From Sphingobacterium griseoflavum (GTDB lineage Bacteria > Bacteroidota > Bacteroidia > Sphingobacteriales > Sphingobacteriaceae), in NCBI RefSeq assembly GCF_014653155.1, contig NZ_BNAF01000009.1, positions 62,001-126,000 of the forward strand: 64,000 nt of DNA, read 5' to 3'. Below, one piece after another: positions 35,421 through 44,141 of the stretch (positions are counted from its first letter, which is position 1; the number at the start of each line of letters is the position of its first letter). The position numbers and the translations under genes were made by a program. The notes below the pieces were generated by a model. That model had not been told where the DNA came from. It was given only the letters and a program-made list of their open reading frames with translations, and ran no database searches.

Positions 35421-36428
35421 ATGGAAAACACCCTGGACACCATCAAATCCGAGTTTACGTTCACATTAAAGAGCATTTATTTTAATGAGGACTATATACC
35501 ATCGAACAGTACCCGTACCACGACCAACTTTGCTAATTTGGCCCGCGGAGCGAGCCGTCAGGAAAATCTGCGCAACACGATCAATATGATTAACAATCGC
35601 TTCAATAGCTTGGCAAATTGGGATAATCCCAATGGCGATCGTTATGCTGTTGAATTGGAAATTGTTTCCGTTGATATCGATATCGATGGCAGTGGAACGG
35701 TGTTCCCTTCAATCGAGATTTTGAAAACGCATATTATTGATCATTATACGGGCAAATCCATTGAAGGTATTGTGGGAAATAACTTTTCCTCTTACGTGCG
35801 GGATTACGATTTTAGCGTGTTGCTTTTGGAGCATAATAAAGGTCAAGATAGGTTCAGTATTCCTGAAGGTTTTGGCGACTTGCATGGTAATATATTTAAA
35901 CATTTCGTTAGTTCCGAAGCTTACAAACAGCAGTTTAACAAACTACCTGTTATATGTTTAAGTGTTTCGGACAATAAAACGTATCAACGTACAGGAAATC
36001 ATCACCCCATATTGGGTTTCGAATACCAGCCTAATGACTCATCGTTAACAGAACAATACTTCAAAAAAATGGGCTTGCAGGTTCGGTATTTTATGCCAGT
36101 TAACAGTGTTGCACCATTGGCGTTTTTCTTCTTTGGCGACTTGCTTGCCGATTATACCAATCTTGAATTAATAAGCACCATTAGTACGATGGAAACTTTT
36201 CAGAAGATTTATAGACCAGAAATCTATAATGCCAATTCCGTAGCTGGAGTATGCTACAAACCAAGTTTGAAAAATCAGGACCATTCGTTGACAAAAATCG
36301 TATACAACCGAGAGGAGCGCAGCCAACTAGCTATTCAGCAGGGTAAATTTGCGGAAGAGCATTTCATTAAGCCACATAAAAGTGCTTTGGACCAATGGTC
36401 TGCCAATTTCGCTCTTCGATTAAAATAA
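35421..36428 (+). CDS. mesX: MesX (DUF1852), putative oxygenase partner of MesD
   Basis: A 335-residue DUF1852 protein with no signal peptide or membrane segment. The family is known from work on folate-independent methionine synthases: MesX is needed, together with oxygen, for MesD to make methionine. Its exact reaction is not established; it may release a methyl group for MesD. The immediate downstream gene is mesD, 19 nt away, which strongly supports the call. I cannot point to catalytic residues with certainty. Confidence 0.85.
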   Translation: MENTLDTIKSEFTFTLKSIYFNEDYIPSNSTRTTTNFANLARGASRQENLRNTINMINNRFNSLANWDNPNGDRYAVELEIVSVDIDIDGSGTVFPSIEILKTHIIDHYTGKSIEGIVGNNFSSYVRDYDFSVLLLEHNKGQDRFSIPEGFGDLHGNIFKHFVSSEAYKQQFNKLPVICLSVSDNKTYQRTGNHHPILGFEYQPNDSSLTEQYFKKMGLQVRYFMPVNSVAPLAFFFFGDLLADYTNLELISTISTMETFQKIYRPEIYNANSVAGVCYKPSLKNQDHSLTKIVYNREERSQLAIQQGKFAEEHFIKPHKSALDQWSANFALRLK

Positions 36429-36447
36429 CATCATAACATTATTCTAC

Positions 36448-37476
36448 ATGAAGAAATTAGTACCAACCTCAATTGTTGGCAGTCTGCCTAAGCCGGCTTG
36501 GCTAGCGCCACCGGAAAAACTATGGTCGCCCTGGAAGTTAGACGGTGATCAGTTGCTTGAAGGGAAACAAGATGCTTTGCGCATTGCATTACAAGAACAA
36601 CAATTGGCAGGGGTAGATATCATTAGTGATGGGGAGCAAACACGTCAACATTTCGTTACCACGTTTATAGAGCATTTGAGCGGTGTAGACTTTGAAAATC
36701 GTAAAATTGTCAAAATCCGTGACCGTTATGATGCCAGTGTACCCATTGTTGTCGGTGAAGTAGCTCGTCAAAAAGCAGTCTTTGTCGATGACGCAAGATT
36801 CTTACGTCAACAAACGGATAAACCTATAAAATGGGCATTGCCAGGCCCTATGACAATGGTCGATACGTTGTACGACAACCATTATAAAAGTAGGGAGAAG
36901 CTAGCTTGGGAATTCGCGAAAGCACTCAATCAAGAAGCAAGAGAGCTACAAGATGCCGGGGTAGATATCATACAGTTTGACGAACCTGCGTTCAATGTAT
37001 TCTTTGATGAAGTGAGTGATTGGGGAATGGCAGCCTTAGAAAGAGCTATCGAAGGTTTGAACTGTGAAACTGCGGTGCATATTTGCTACGGCTATGGGAT
37101 ACAGGCCAATAATGACTGGAAAAAAACATTAGGTTCAGAATGGCGTCAGTACGAAGAAATTTTCCCTAAAATTCAAAAGTCTACTATTGATATTGTGTCG
37201 TTGGAATGCCACAACTCTAATGTGCCTTTAAATTTAATTGAGCTGGTTCGTGGGAAGAAAGTGATGGTGGGTGCTATTGATGTGGCAAGCAATACCATTG
37301 AAACGCCTGAAGAAGTGGCAAATACGCTACGCAAAACGCTAGAGTTTGTCGCGATCGAGAATCTTTACCCTTCGACAAATTGCGGTATGGCTCCTTTGTC
37401 TCGGGACGTTGCGCGTGGTAAGCTTAGTGCATTAAGTGGAGGAGCAGAAATTATTCGGAAAGAGTTTGCTGTTTAA
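36448..37476 (+). CDS. mesD: MesD, folate-independent core methionine synthase (MetE C-terminal type)
   Basis: A 342-residue protein equal to the catalytic C-terminal half of MetE, without the N-terminal folate-binding half (MetE is about 750 residues). The zinc ligands are intact: His211 and Cys213 (VHICYG), Glu253 (SLECHN) and Cys312 (TNCGMAP). It would methylate homocysteine from a non-folate donor. Pairing with DUF1852 places it in the MesD group rather than MesA-C. A convergent hairpin follows. Confidence 0.85.
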   Translation: MKKLVPTSIVGSLPKPAWLAPPEKLWSPWKLDGDQLLEGKQDALRIALQEQQLAGVDIISDGEQTRQHFVTTFIEHLSGVDFENRKIVKIRDRYDASVPIVVGEVARQKAVFVDDARFLRQQTDKPIKWALPGPMTMVDTLYDNHYKSREKLAWEFAKALNQEARELQDAGVDIIQFDEPAFNVFFDEVSDWGMAALERAIEGLNCETAVHICYGYGIQANNDWKKTLGSEWRQYEEIFPKIQKSTIDIVSLECHNSNVPLNLIELVRGKKVMVGAIDVASNTIETPEEVANTLRKTLEFVAIENLYPSTNCGMAPLSRDVARGKLSALSGGAEIIRKEFAV

Positions 37477-37512
37477 TGACATGATTGATTAGCGGAAAAC
37501 CGTTACGTTTAT

Positions 37513-37549
37513 TAGTCCGTAGTTTTCAACATGATGACGCTACGGACTA
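37513..37549. terminator. Hairpin between convergent mesD and symporter genes
   Basis: TAGTCCGTAG (37513-37522) and CTACGGACTA (37540-37549) pair perfectly across 17 nt. No strong T-run follows, so its role as a terminator is uncertain. Confidence 0.5.
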
Positions 37550-37640
37550 TTAAATGAACAGATATCATTCGTCATGGATAAACCTTTCGAACGATACTCC
37601 TTCCCGAAAAATGATAATGGAAAAAGAGTAAATAGTCGTA

Positions 37641-38630
37641 TTACTCCTTTCGTCGCGCCATACGCTGAGCGATGACGCTGGCGGCAATCAATTGCAAGGC
37701 ATGGTAAAGCATGAGAGGTAACAGTACGATGCCAGTGATGGTGCTATGCTGAAAGAGTACTTTAGACATGACGGTGCCGTGTACTAAAGACTTTTTAGAT
37801 CCGCAAAACAAGACGGTAATTCGGTCTTCATCCGAAAAGCCAAACAGGCGACTGAGCAGTCCGATACACAGGAATACGGCAAAAAACAAGATCATCATTG
37901 CTGCGGCGAGTCCGGCAAGCTCCAGGGCGGTAAAGCCTTCAAAAAGATGTTCGGAGAACGACTTACAAAACGATGTGTAGATAATGGTAAGTATAATTGC
38001 CTGATCGAAGTATTTGAGTTGTTTCTTGTATTTTTCGGCAAAGACGCCAAAGCGTGCGTTTAGAGCGATGCCAATGACAACAGGCAACAAAACTTGAAGA
38101 ATCAATTTGATGATGATATCAGTGACATCAAAATTGCCGGTTGCGGATGCGATGAAGAGCCCCACCCAAATCGGCGTAACGACTACGCCGATCAAACTGG
38201 AAATACTCGCATTGAAAATGGCAGCGGGGATGTTGCCTTTGGCGATGGAGACCATAACGACGGAAGAGGAAACCGTGGACGGTAAGGCTGCCAGAAAAAA
38301 TACCCCCAGCCATAACAATTCAAAGTCGGTATGGACGAACAGCGGGCGAACAGCCAAAACGATAAGCGGAAAAAACAAAAAGGTCGTTAGTTGGACGATA
38401 ATATGCATTTTCCAGTTTGCAAGGCCTGCCTTTAGTTTCTCAACACTCAAACGCATACCATAAAAAAAGAAAATCAATGAGACGCCTGCATTGGCAATTT
38501 CTTCAAGTGAAATAGGTTCCTTAACCATGCCTGGCTGCGGCACAAAATAGGCCAGCAAAATCATGGTGCCTATCATCAACAAGAAGCCGTCGAAACCTGC
38601 TTTACTTAATATTGCTAATAACTTTTTCAA
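37641..38630 (-). CDS. Bile acid:sodium symporter family protein
   Basis: A 329-residue membrane protein with about nine or ten helices of the BASS/YfeH type, sodium-coupled organic anion transport. I place the start at the TTG at 38630 (MKKLLAIL) because it gives the usual family length and because two perfect -7 boxes lie just upstream. An ATG at 38732 would add 34 residues read through those promoter boxes. The substrate is unknown. It is divergent from the Old Yellow Enzyme gene. Confidence 0.82.
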   Translation of the reverse strand: MKKLLAILSKAGFDGFLLMIGTMILLAYFVPQPGMVKEPISLEEIANAGVSLIFFFYGMRLSVEKLKAGLANWKMHIIVQLTTFLFFPLIVLAVRPLFVHTDFELLWLGVFFLAALPSTVSSSVVMVSIAKGNIPAAIFNASISSLIGVVVTPIWVGLFIASATGNFDVTDIIIKLILQVLLPVVIGIALNARFGVFAEKYKKQLKYFDQAIILTIIYTSFCKSFSEHLFEGFTALELAGLAAAMMILFFAVFLCIGLLSRLFGFSDEDRITVLFCGSKKSLVHGTVMSKVLFQHSTITGIVLLPLMLYHALQLIAASVIAQRMARRKE

Positions 38631-38658
38631 TGTACTCTTTATATATTTTTGTTTGGGC

Positions 38659-38674
38659 CAAAAATACAAAAATA
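38659..38674 (-). promoter_or_regulatory. Tandem -7 boxes of the symporter gene
   Basis: On the minus strand two copies of TATTTTTG abut each other (38667-38674 and 38659-38666), 28-36 nt before the TTG start. A T-rich tract about 20 nt upstream may act as the -33 element. Confidence 0.45.
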
Positions 38675-38819
38675 TCTCACTTGGAGCGAGGTAAAAAGTA
38701 TCTTCCGTAAATGGCAAGACGGAGGTACTCAACGACAGATTTACGGATAGCAGAGGATTGGAGAATGAGGTTGAGACACCGGCATGTTATCCATCGGAAT
38801 AGTTTTAAAACAGATCAAT

Positions 38820-39902
38820 ATGAAACTTTTAGAAAAAATACAGTTAGGCAATCTTAGATTAAAAAATAGTATGGCCATGGCAGCGATGACCAGGGGCCGC
38901 GCCGACATAAATGGCTTGGTGGGGGATATGACAGTAGCATACTATCGCCAAAGGGCAAGTACTGGTTTGCTGCTTACCGAAGCCATCCGAATCAGCGAAG
39001 ATGCTACCGGCAGTCCGTTCACCCCCGGCATTTTTACGGAGCAGCAAATAGCATCTTGGGAAAAGGTCACAGCAGCCGTACACGAAAAAGGCGGTATCAT
39101 CATAGCCCAGCTTTGGCACACCGGTCGTCTGGCACATTCTATAGATAGAAACGGCAAGCTTCCATTTGCGCCATCACCCATAGCAATCCGCGGAATGCAG
39201 CATTTTACCTCGCAAGGGATGAAGCAATACGAAATACCTCGGGAAATGAGTGTTTCCGAGATTCAGCAGACGATTAAAGATTACGGACAAGCTGCAAAAA
39301 ATGCTATCGCGGCAGGGTTTGACGGAGTCCAGCTACACGCAGCCAACGGCTATTTGCCCAATCAATTTTTGGCAGAAAGTGCTAACCAACGGACCGATCA
39401 CTACGGCGGCAATATCCCCAACAATGCCCGATTTGTCTTGGAGGTGATACAAGAATTAATTGGTGCGGTGGGCGGTGAAAAGGTCGGTATCAAAATATCT
39501 CCTTTCCATCCATATGGTGATATCGTGATGGACGCCCCTGCGCGCACCTATACCCACCTTATCCAAGAACTGAACAAACTTGATTTTGCCTACGTAGAAC
39601 TTATGAGGCGAAATCCCAATTTCGCTTCGCCAGATCATTACGTCGCGGAGAACGAGATTGATTTTTTTGGCAGTAAGATTCGGCAGGCAGTTATTGCTAA
39701 CGGAGGATATGATAAAGCTTCTGCTGAAGCAGAACTTGAAAAAGGAATTGCGACACTTGTTTCTTTCGGCAAGTTGTACATCGCAAATCCTGACCTACCT
39801 GAGCGATTTGCAAACAATGCCTCGCTCAATGAGCCGGACCGGGCTACCATATACGGGGGTGGAAAACATGGTTATATTGATTATCCACTTTGGAACGAAT
39901 AA
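38820..39902 (+). CDS. Alkene reductase (Old Yellow Enzyme family)
   Basis: A 360-residue FMN TIM-barrel. The substrate-anion pair His173 and Asn176 (LHAANGYLP) is present, with Tyr178, as are QLWHTGR and NQRTDHYGG. It reduces activated C=C bonds or nitro groups using NADPH. The ATG at 38820 matches the family start; one at 38784 would add 12 unrelated residues. The physiological substrate is unknown. Confidence 0.9.
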   Translation: MKLLEKIQLGNLRLKNSMAMAAMTRGRADINGLVGDMTVAYYRQRASTGLLLTEAIRISEDATGSPFTPGIFTEQQIASWEKVTAAVHEKGGIIIAQLWHTGRLAHSIDRNGKLPFAPSPIAIRGMQHFTSQGMKQYEIPREMSVSEIQQTIKDYGQAAKNAIAAGFDGVQLHAANGYLPNQFLAESANQRTDHYGGNIPNNARFVLEVIQELIGAVGGEKVGIKISPFHPYGDIVMDAPARTYTHLIQELNKLDFAYVELMRRNPNFASPDHYVAENEIDFFGSKIRQAVIANGGYDKASAEAELEKGIATLVSFGKLYIANPDLPERFANNASLNEPDRATIYGGGKHGYIDYPLWNE

Positions 39903-40057
39903 GATTATGCGCAAATAGCGGGCACTTTTAATAGCGGTCGAAGATTGAACCATAGCGTAAAAGATAATCCTTTATGGAAAAGCAATATGCCGAAATGGGA
40001 GGGGTGATACTGGACAGAATAGCTAAGACATCTGCCACACCGAGTTTTGCTGTTCAC

Positions 40058-40079
40058 CGGAAAGATCGTCATCTTTCCG
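40058..40079. terminator. Hairpin between convergent ene-reductase and queD
   Basis: CGGAAAGAT (40058-40066) and ATCTTTCCG (40071-40079) pair perfectly with a 4-nt loop. It lies in the 195-nt gap between convergent genes; no T-run follows. Confidence 0.45.
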
Positions 40080-40097
40080 ATAGCGCAAACAGGTCGT

Positions 40098-40517
40098 TCA
40101 CAAACTAAATGTTGCTGAGCATTTAGCGGTCTCCTCTATTTTGCAGGAAATCAGCTGAACAGGATAATCTTTCAGCTGCTCTGGGCCGACGGCTTCTACA
40201 AGGTAGCGCGCAAGGTTTTCTGCCGTTGGGTTGAATGGTACCACAACTAAACTATCTGCTACAATGCTTTTTAGTGCAGGAAGCAGCTCATCTTTTTCCC
40301 AAATCAAGAATTTATGGTCGAAATGCTCTTCTAACCAGGCACAAAGAGTGGATTTAATTACGGAGAAGTCTACTACACGTCCAACCTCATCCAGCGCCTG
40401 AGCTAGCACGGTGAAATGGATGCGGTAGTTATGTCCATGGAGAAATCGACATTTTCCTTCGTGGCCCACAACACGATGTCCGCAGGATATATCATGGTAT
40501 CTTTCAGCAACTATCAT
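40098..40517 (-). CDS. queD: 6-carboxytetrahydropterin synthase (QueD/PTPS family)
   Basis: A 139-residue T-fold enzyme with the zinc histidines of CGHRV and LHGHNYR and a catalytic Cys before the first His. It converts dihydroneopterin triphosphate on the path to queuosine and other 7-deazapurines. The start at 40517 gives the family N-terminus (MIVAERYHD) and lies 4 nt after a perfect -7 box; the longer frame upstream would cover that box. No other queuosine gene is nearby. Confidence 0.88.
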   Translation of the reverse strand: MIVAERYHDISCGHRVVGHEGKCRFLHGHNYRIHFTVLAQALDEVGRVVDFSVIKSTLCAWLEEHFDHKFLIWEKDELLPALKSIVADSLVVVPFNPTAENLARYLVEAVGPEQLKDYPVQLISCKIEETAKCSATFSL

Positions 40518-40521
40518 GTTG

Positions 40522-40529
40522 CAAAGATA
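40522..40529 (-). promoter_or_regulatory. -7 box of queD, near-leaderless
   Basis: The minus-strand TATCTTTG ends 4 nt before the queD ATG. The match to TAnnTTTG is full, and the spacing implies a very short or absent leader. Confidence 0.45.
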
Positions 40530-40627
40530 AGAATAGATTTTGGAGGATATCCATGGAAAAAGCTGCATTGCAAAGGCCGGGTTTACGGCTGCTGCAATGC
40601 GCTTGCTCATGCGAGTTGTTTAAGACG

Positions 40628-41794
40628 TTATCGCTGAAGCAAGCGTCCTGGAAACTGATCGATTTTTTCTAAGGTGAGCTGCTGCATGAGCTGATAGAGC
40701 TGAGCTTTGAATAGATTGATCGTGTGTTCTGCTCCTTCGTCGCCAAGAGCACCTACGCCATACATAAAAGGTCGCCCCATAAAATTGAAAGCTGAACCCA
40801 CGGCATGTGCTCTTCCCAAATCTACGCCGGAACGGATACCGCCATCTAGCATGATCTTGATTTTATCGTTGTATGCAGGTTTTTTTGCTAAATGAATAAG
40901 GGATTGAATGGAAGATTCGCCAGCATCAATCTGTCGGCCGCCATGGTTGGATACGATAACGCCATCCACACCCAATGCGATGGAAGCATCCATGTCTTCT
41001 TCCGTTGTTATGCCCTTTAGCACTAATGGCCCTTTCCAAATATCACGGATTGCCTTGACTTTCTCGATATTCACCTTTCCGGTGAAGGTTTTGTTCATAA
41101 ATTGTCCGAGCTGGCTGAGATCCAGCCCTTTTTCCATATATGGTTTTAAGGTGGCGAAAGAAGGGATGCCATGCTGCAGGGTTTTTATGCCCCATAAAGG
41201 TCTCATCATGGCCTGCACAACATTCGCCATATTCATTTTTGGCGGCATGGATAATCCACTTTTTATTTCTCTATACCGAAGACCAAACGAAGGAACATCC
41301 ACCAATACAACCAGTACAGGGCATTCCACCTCTTTAAGCCTTCTTAGCAGATCATCGCGCAACCTATCTTCGGTGGGATGGTACAACTGAAACCAAGCTT
41401 TCCCGTCGGACACTTCTGCAATCCGTTCAATGCTGCTCGTTGAAACGGTGCTCAATGTGTATGGAATGTCGTGCTTTGCAGCCGCTTTTGCTAAGATTTC
41501 TGGCGCATTTGGCCACATCAACCCTTGAAGGCCTATTGGTGAGATACCAAAAGGAGCGCTGTATCGACGTCCGAAAAGGTCGACCGACATGTCGATATCC
41601 CCAGCGACATGGAGGTATTGTGGTTTTAGCAAGATATCATCAAAATCACTTTCATTACGGATCAAATTGAGCTCTTCATTGCAGCCGCCCTCTAAGTAGT
41701 CAAACGCAAATTTAGGGATTCGGGATTTAGCCTTGATCTTTAAATCAGTAATAGAAGGATATTTTGAATGGTACTTATAGCGGATTTTGCTCAT
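40628..41794 (-). CDS. FMN-dependent alpha-hydroxy-acid oxidizing protein (LldD-like)
   Basis: A 388-residue TIM-barrel flavoenzyme. The catalytic His284 and Arg287 lie in SNHGGRQ, Lys260 in LVLKGI contacts FMN, and Tyr138 (FQLYHP) is the usual substrate tyrosine. It oxidises L-lactate or another 2-hydroxy acid. Whether electrons pass to quinone (dehydrogenase) or oxygen (oxidase) cannot be told from sequence. Confidence 0.9.
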   Translation of the reverse strand: MSKIRYKYHSKYPSITDLKIKAKSRIPKFAFDYLEGGCNEELNLIRNESDFDDILLKPQYLHVAGDIDMSVDLFGRRYSAPFGISPIGLQGLMWPNAPEILAKAAAKHDIPYTLSTVSTSSIERIAEVSDGKAWFQLYHPTEDRLRDDLLRRLKEVECPVLVVLVDVPSFGLRYREIKSGLSMPPKMNMANVVQAMMRPLWGIKTLQHGIPSFATLKPYMEKGLDLSQLGQFMNKTFTGKVNIEKVKAIRDIWKGPLVLKGITTEEDMDASIALGVDGVIVSNHGGRQIDAGESSIQSLIHLAKKPAYNDKIKIMLDGGIRSGVDLGRAHAVGSAFNFMGRPFMYGVGALGDEGAEHTINLFKAQLYQLMQQLTLEKIDQFPGRLLQR

Positions 41795-42139
41795 TTTTAA
41801 ATTACGGTTTAAAATTTAATGGACGAAGATACACACTATTCACGAAATTACCATCCTGTACATCAGGGTGCTCGTTGGGTTGGTGAAATAAATTTTGAAA
41901 CAGCCATAGTTTGAATCCGACTGCTGGATAGCAGACGAAAGCTTGGCCAGACAAAAGCGTAACTTTGGGATCAGGGCCCGATGTAGCAAATATTTTATGT
42001 AAAGGATTACTAGCGGCCGGGTATAAGATAATAGCAAGCTGCGATGGATATTTTGGGCTTTTTTTCTTTTTCCCTAAAAAATCCAATTTTCAGATCAACA
42101 TTTTTATGATATCGTTGTTATCTTTTTAAAAAGCATATT
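41795..42139. other. Gene-free stretch
   Basis: These 345 nt contain no convincing gene. A 94-codon minus-strand frame has no coding features. The right end is very T-rich and leads into the small lipoprotein gene; TATCTTTT (42119-42126) is a 7/8 match to the -7 box. Confidence 0.6.
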
Positions 42140-42316
42140 ATGAAAAGATTCTCTTATTTTACGGTGTTTGCTATGGCAATCACGATGTTGACGAGTTGTG
42201 AAGTTATTGGCGGAATTTTTAAAGCAGGGGTCTGGTCTGGTATTATCCTCGTTGTGTTGGTTGTTGCTGTTGTTGTTTGGATTATCGCAAAGATTGCAGG
42301 TGGTGGAAAAAGATAA
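42140..42316 (+). CDS. Small membrane lipoprotein (58 residues)
   Basis: A 58-residue protein. The signal sequence ends in the lipobox LTSC with Cys20, then a short linker and a very hydrophobic helix (residues about 33-52, rich in Val and Ile) with a basic end GGGKR. It would be lipid-anchored and also span a membrane. Similar tiny proteins are common in Bacteroidota and have no assigned role. A perfect 18-bp hairpin follows. Confidence 0.75.
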   Translation: MKRFSYFTVFAMAITMLTSCEVIGGIFKAGVWSGIILVVLVVAVVVWIIAKIAGGGKR

Positions 42317-42352
42317 ACCTTCAAGCATTCATCGCAATAAACTGCTCGCTGG

Positions 42353-42396
42353 AAACATGCAGATCTTGCCATCAAATCGGCAAGATCTGCATGTTT
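42353..42396 (+). terminator. Perfect 18-bp hairpin after small lipoprotein
   Basis: AAACATGCAGATCTTGCC (42353-42370) and its exact complement (42379-42396) flank an 8-nt loop. It ends in TTTAGTTT, so an intrinsic terminator is likely. Confidence 0.75.
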
Positions 42397-42522
42397 AGTT
42401 TGGTAGTAAGTTGATGCTGCAACTAGCTTGTAACATCTTTTTGACTGCCGGCGATCATTGTTAACAGGTTTTTTACAATAAGACATTGTCTCCTTCCAAC
42501 ATGCTTCTTAGCTTTGCCTAGC

Positions 42523-42894
42523 ATGGTATTGAAACTAGTTCACTATATCGTTTTACTGAGTTATATGAATATACTCGGTTACGAAGCTAGCGTAAACAAT
42601 CCCGAAATCGATGACGATTATTTGATGAACGGCGAGTCGCTTTTGGAGTTTGTGCTGGACGATGTGCTTGATTTACCTATTGACAAAGAGGCGGATGATG
42701 TTAAAATTCGCTATGAAGAGTATCGGGTGATCCCCTATCCCGATTATATATTGCCGCTATTTGTGCTCATTTTGGGAGCGCTGTCTCTATTTAGGCCCGT
42801 TTCTGAACAACCTAAACATCCAATTTACGATGGTAAGAAGCGCCAAATAATTCCAGGGTATTATTCTTTTTTACATCGCCTAAAACCTTTTTGA
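42523..42894 (+). CDS. Hypothetical membrane protein
   Basis: A 123-residue protein that I do not recognise. A hydrophobic N-terminus (about residues 1-20) may be a signal peptide. A strongly acidic middle follows, then one membrane helix near residues 74-92 (YILPLFVLILGALSLF) and a basic tail. The ATG at 42523 is preferred to a TTG three codons earlier. It lies 116 nt before the RND adaptor and may be independent. Confidence 0.5.
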   Translation: MVLKLVHYIVLLSYMNILGYEASVNNPEIDDDYLMNGESLLEFVLDDVLDLPIDKEADDVKIRYEEYRVIPYPDYILPLFVLILGALSLFRPVSEQPKHPIYDGKKRQIIPGYYSFLHRLKPF

Positions 42895-42908
42895 CCCTTC
42901 TTTTCCAA

Positions 42909-42937
42909 ATTGTTTCCTAACTCTAGGTATAACTTTG
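42909..42937 (+). promoter_or_regulatory. Candidate promoter of RND efflux operon
   Basis: TAACTTTG (42930-42937) is a perfect -7 box. ATTG (42909-42912) sits 17 nt before it as a near -33 match. The adaptor ATG is 73 nt downstream. Confidence 0.4.
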
Positions 42938-43010
42938 ATGGTCTTCCAAAAGGAAGAGCGAGGTTCTGGATACGTATGTATCTGTCTTAACGTGTTTTAA
43001 TTAAAAATAA

Positions 43011-44114
43011 ATGAAGAAAATTTTATCTTATTTTCCAGCGATGGGAATGTTATGGCTATTGGCCAGCTGTAATGGAAAAAGTGCCGAAAACAAATCCGAG
43101 TCCATACGAGAAGTGCCGGTGGTGGGGCTCACCTCCATGGATACTACCATCTATCAATATTATATTGCCGACATCCAAGCCACAAGAAATGTGGAGCTGA
43201 GATCGAGGTTAAGCGGGTTTTTGGAAGAAATCTATGTCGACGAGGGACGTATGGTGAAAGCTGGGCAAGTGCTTTTTCGCATGAATGACGAAGAGTATAA
43301 GGCAGACCATGCAAAGGCGAAGGCGGCTTTAAATACCGCTATCGCTGAAGCAAAGAAAGTGGAATTAGAGAAAGAAAGGACGAAGAATCTTGTCGAAAAA
43401 AACATTGTTTCCACCACCGAAGAAGAGCTTATTGCCGTGCAGTACAAAGCTGCTCTTTCTAAGGTAGAACAGGCCAGAGCTGTGGTTAATCAGACGGGCA
43501 CACGTTTGGCCCGGACACTCATTCGTGCACCTTTCAGCGGTCGGATAAATAGGATAAACCTGAAAGCAGGATCCTTGTTGGAAGAGGGTGCCTTGATCAC
43601 CAGCTTGTCGGATGTGAGTGATTTAAATGTGTATTTCGATATTTCTGAGTCAGAGTATCTTGCTTTGGCGAGTGACTCTACCTTTAGCAGCAGCAATTTT
43701 AAGCGAAAGGTAAAACTGCAGCTGGCAAATGGTCAGGAATATCCGTATACGGGAGAGGCCCGTTTGGTAGACAACGAATTTGAGCCAAGTACTGGATCTA
43801 TTTCCTTGCGCGCAAAATTCCCGAACGAAGGAGGGTTGCTGAAGCATGGTGCATCGGGAAAAATCGGGGTTCCGATATCCACCGGTGTGACCCAGTTTGT
43901 TCATCAAAAGTCTGTGTTCGAGATTCAAGATAAAACGTATGTGTATGTTGTCGCTGATGATGAGACCGTTAAAATGAAGCCTTTTATAGCGGGGGCGCGC
44001 GTGGGCCATTACTACATTGTAGCCGGTGGCCTAGACGAAGGTTCGCGCATTGTTTATGAGGGCGTACAAGGGTTACGCGACGGCATGAAGATCAAACCGA
44101 TCGCAAAAAAGTAA
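43011..44114 (+). CDS. RND efflux periplasmic adaptor (membrane fusion protein)
   Basis: A 367-residue lipoprotein: lipobox LASC with Cys20. Barrel-sandwich and hairpin regions follow (SRLSGFLEEIYVDEGRMVKAG, then a coiled-coil of about 60 residues), and then RAPFSGRI and the membrane-proximal beta domain. It bridges the inner-membrane pump and the outer-membrane channel encoded as one protein 27 nt downstream. Confidence 0.9.
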   Translation: MKKILSYFPAMGMLWLLASCNGKSAENKSESIREVPVVGLTSMDTTIYQYYIADIQATRNVELRSRLSGFLEEIYVDEGRMVKAGQVLFRMNDEEYKADHAKAKAALNTAIAEAKKVELEKERTKNLVEKNIVSTTEEELIAVQYKAALSKVEQARAVVNQTGTRLARTLIRAPFSGRINRINLKAGSLLEEGALITSLSDVSDLNVYFDISESEYLALASDSTFSSSNFKRKVKLQLANGQEYPYTGEARLVDNEFEPSTGSISLRAKFPNEGGLLKHGASGKIGVPISTGVTQFVHQKSVFEIQDKTYVYVVADDETVKMKPFIAGARVGHYYIVAGGLDEGSRIVYEGVQGLRDGMKIKPIAKK

Positions 44115-44141
44115 AAGGTATCATATTTAAGCGTTTAATCT

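Noticed and set aside
41802-42086. 94-codon minus-strand frame in the 345-nt gap
   Set aside because: No recognisable motif, a poor start context and an ordinary composition for non-coding AT-rich DNA. It remains possible but unsupported.
42353-42396. 18-bp inverted repeat as an insertion-sequence end
   Set aside because: There is no transposase nearby, the loop is only 8 nt, and its place right after a gene fits a terminator.
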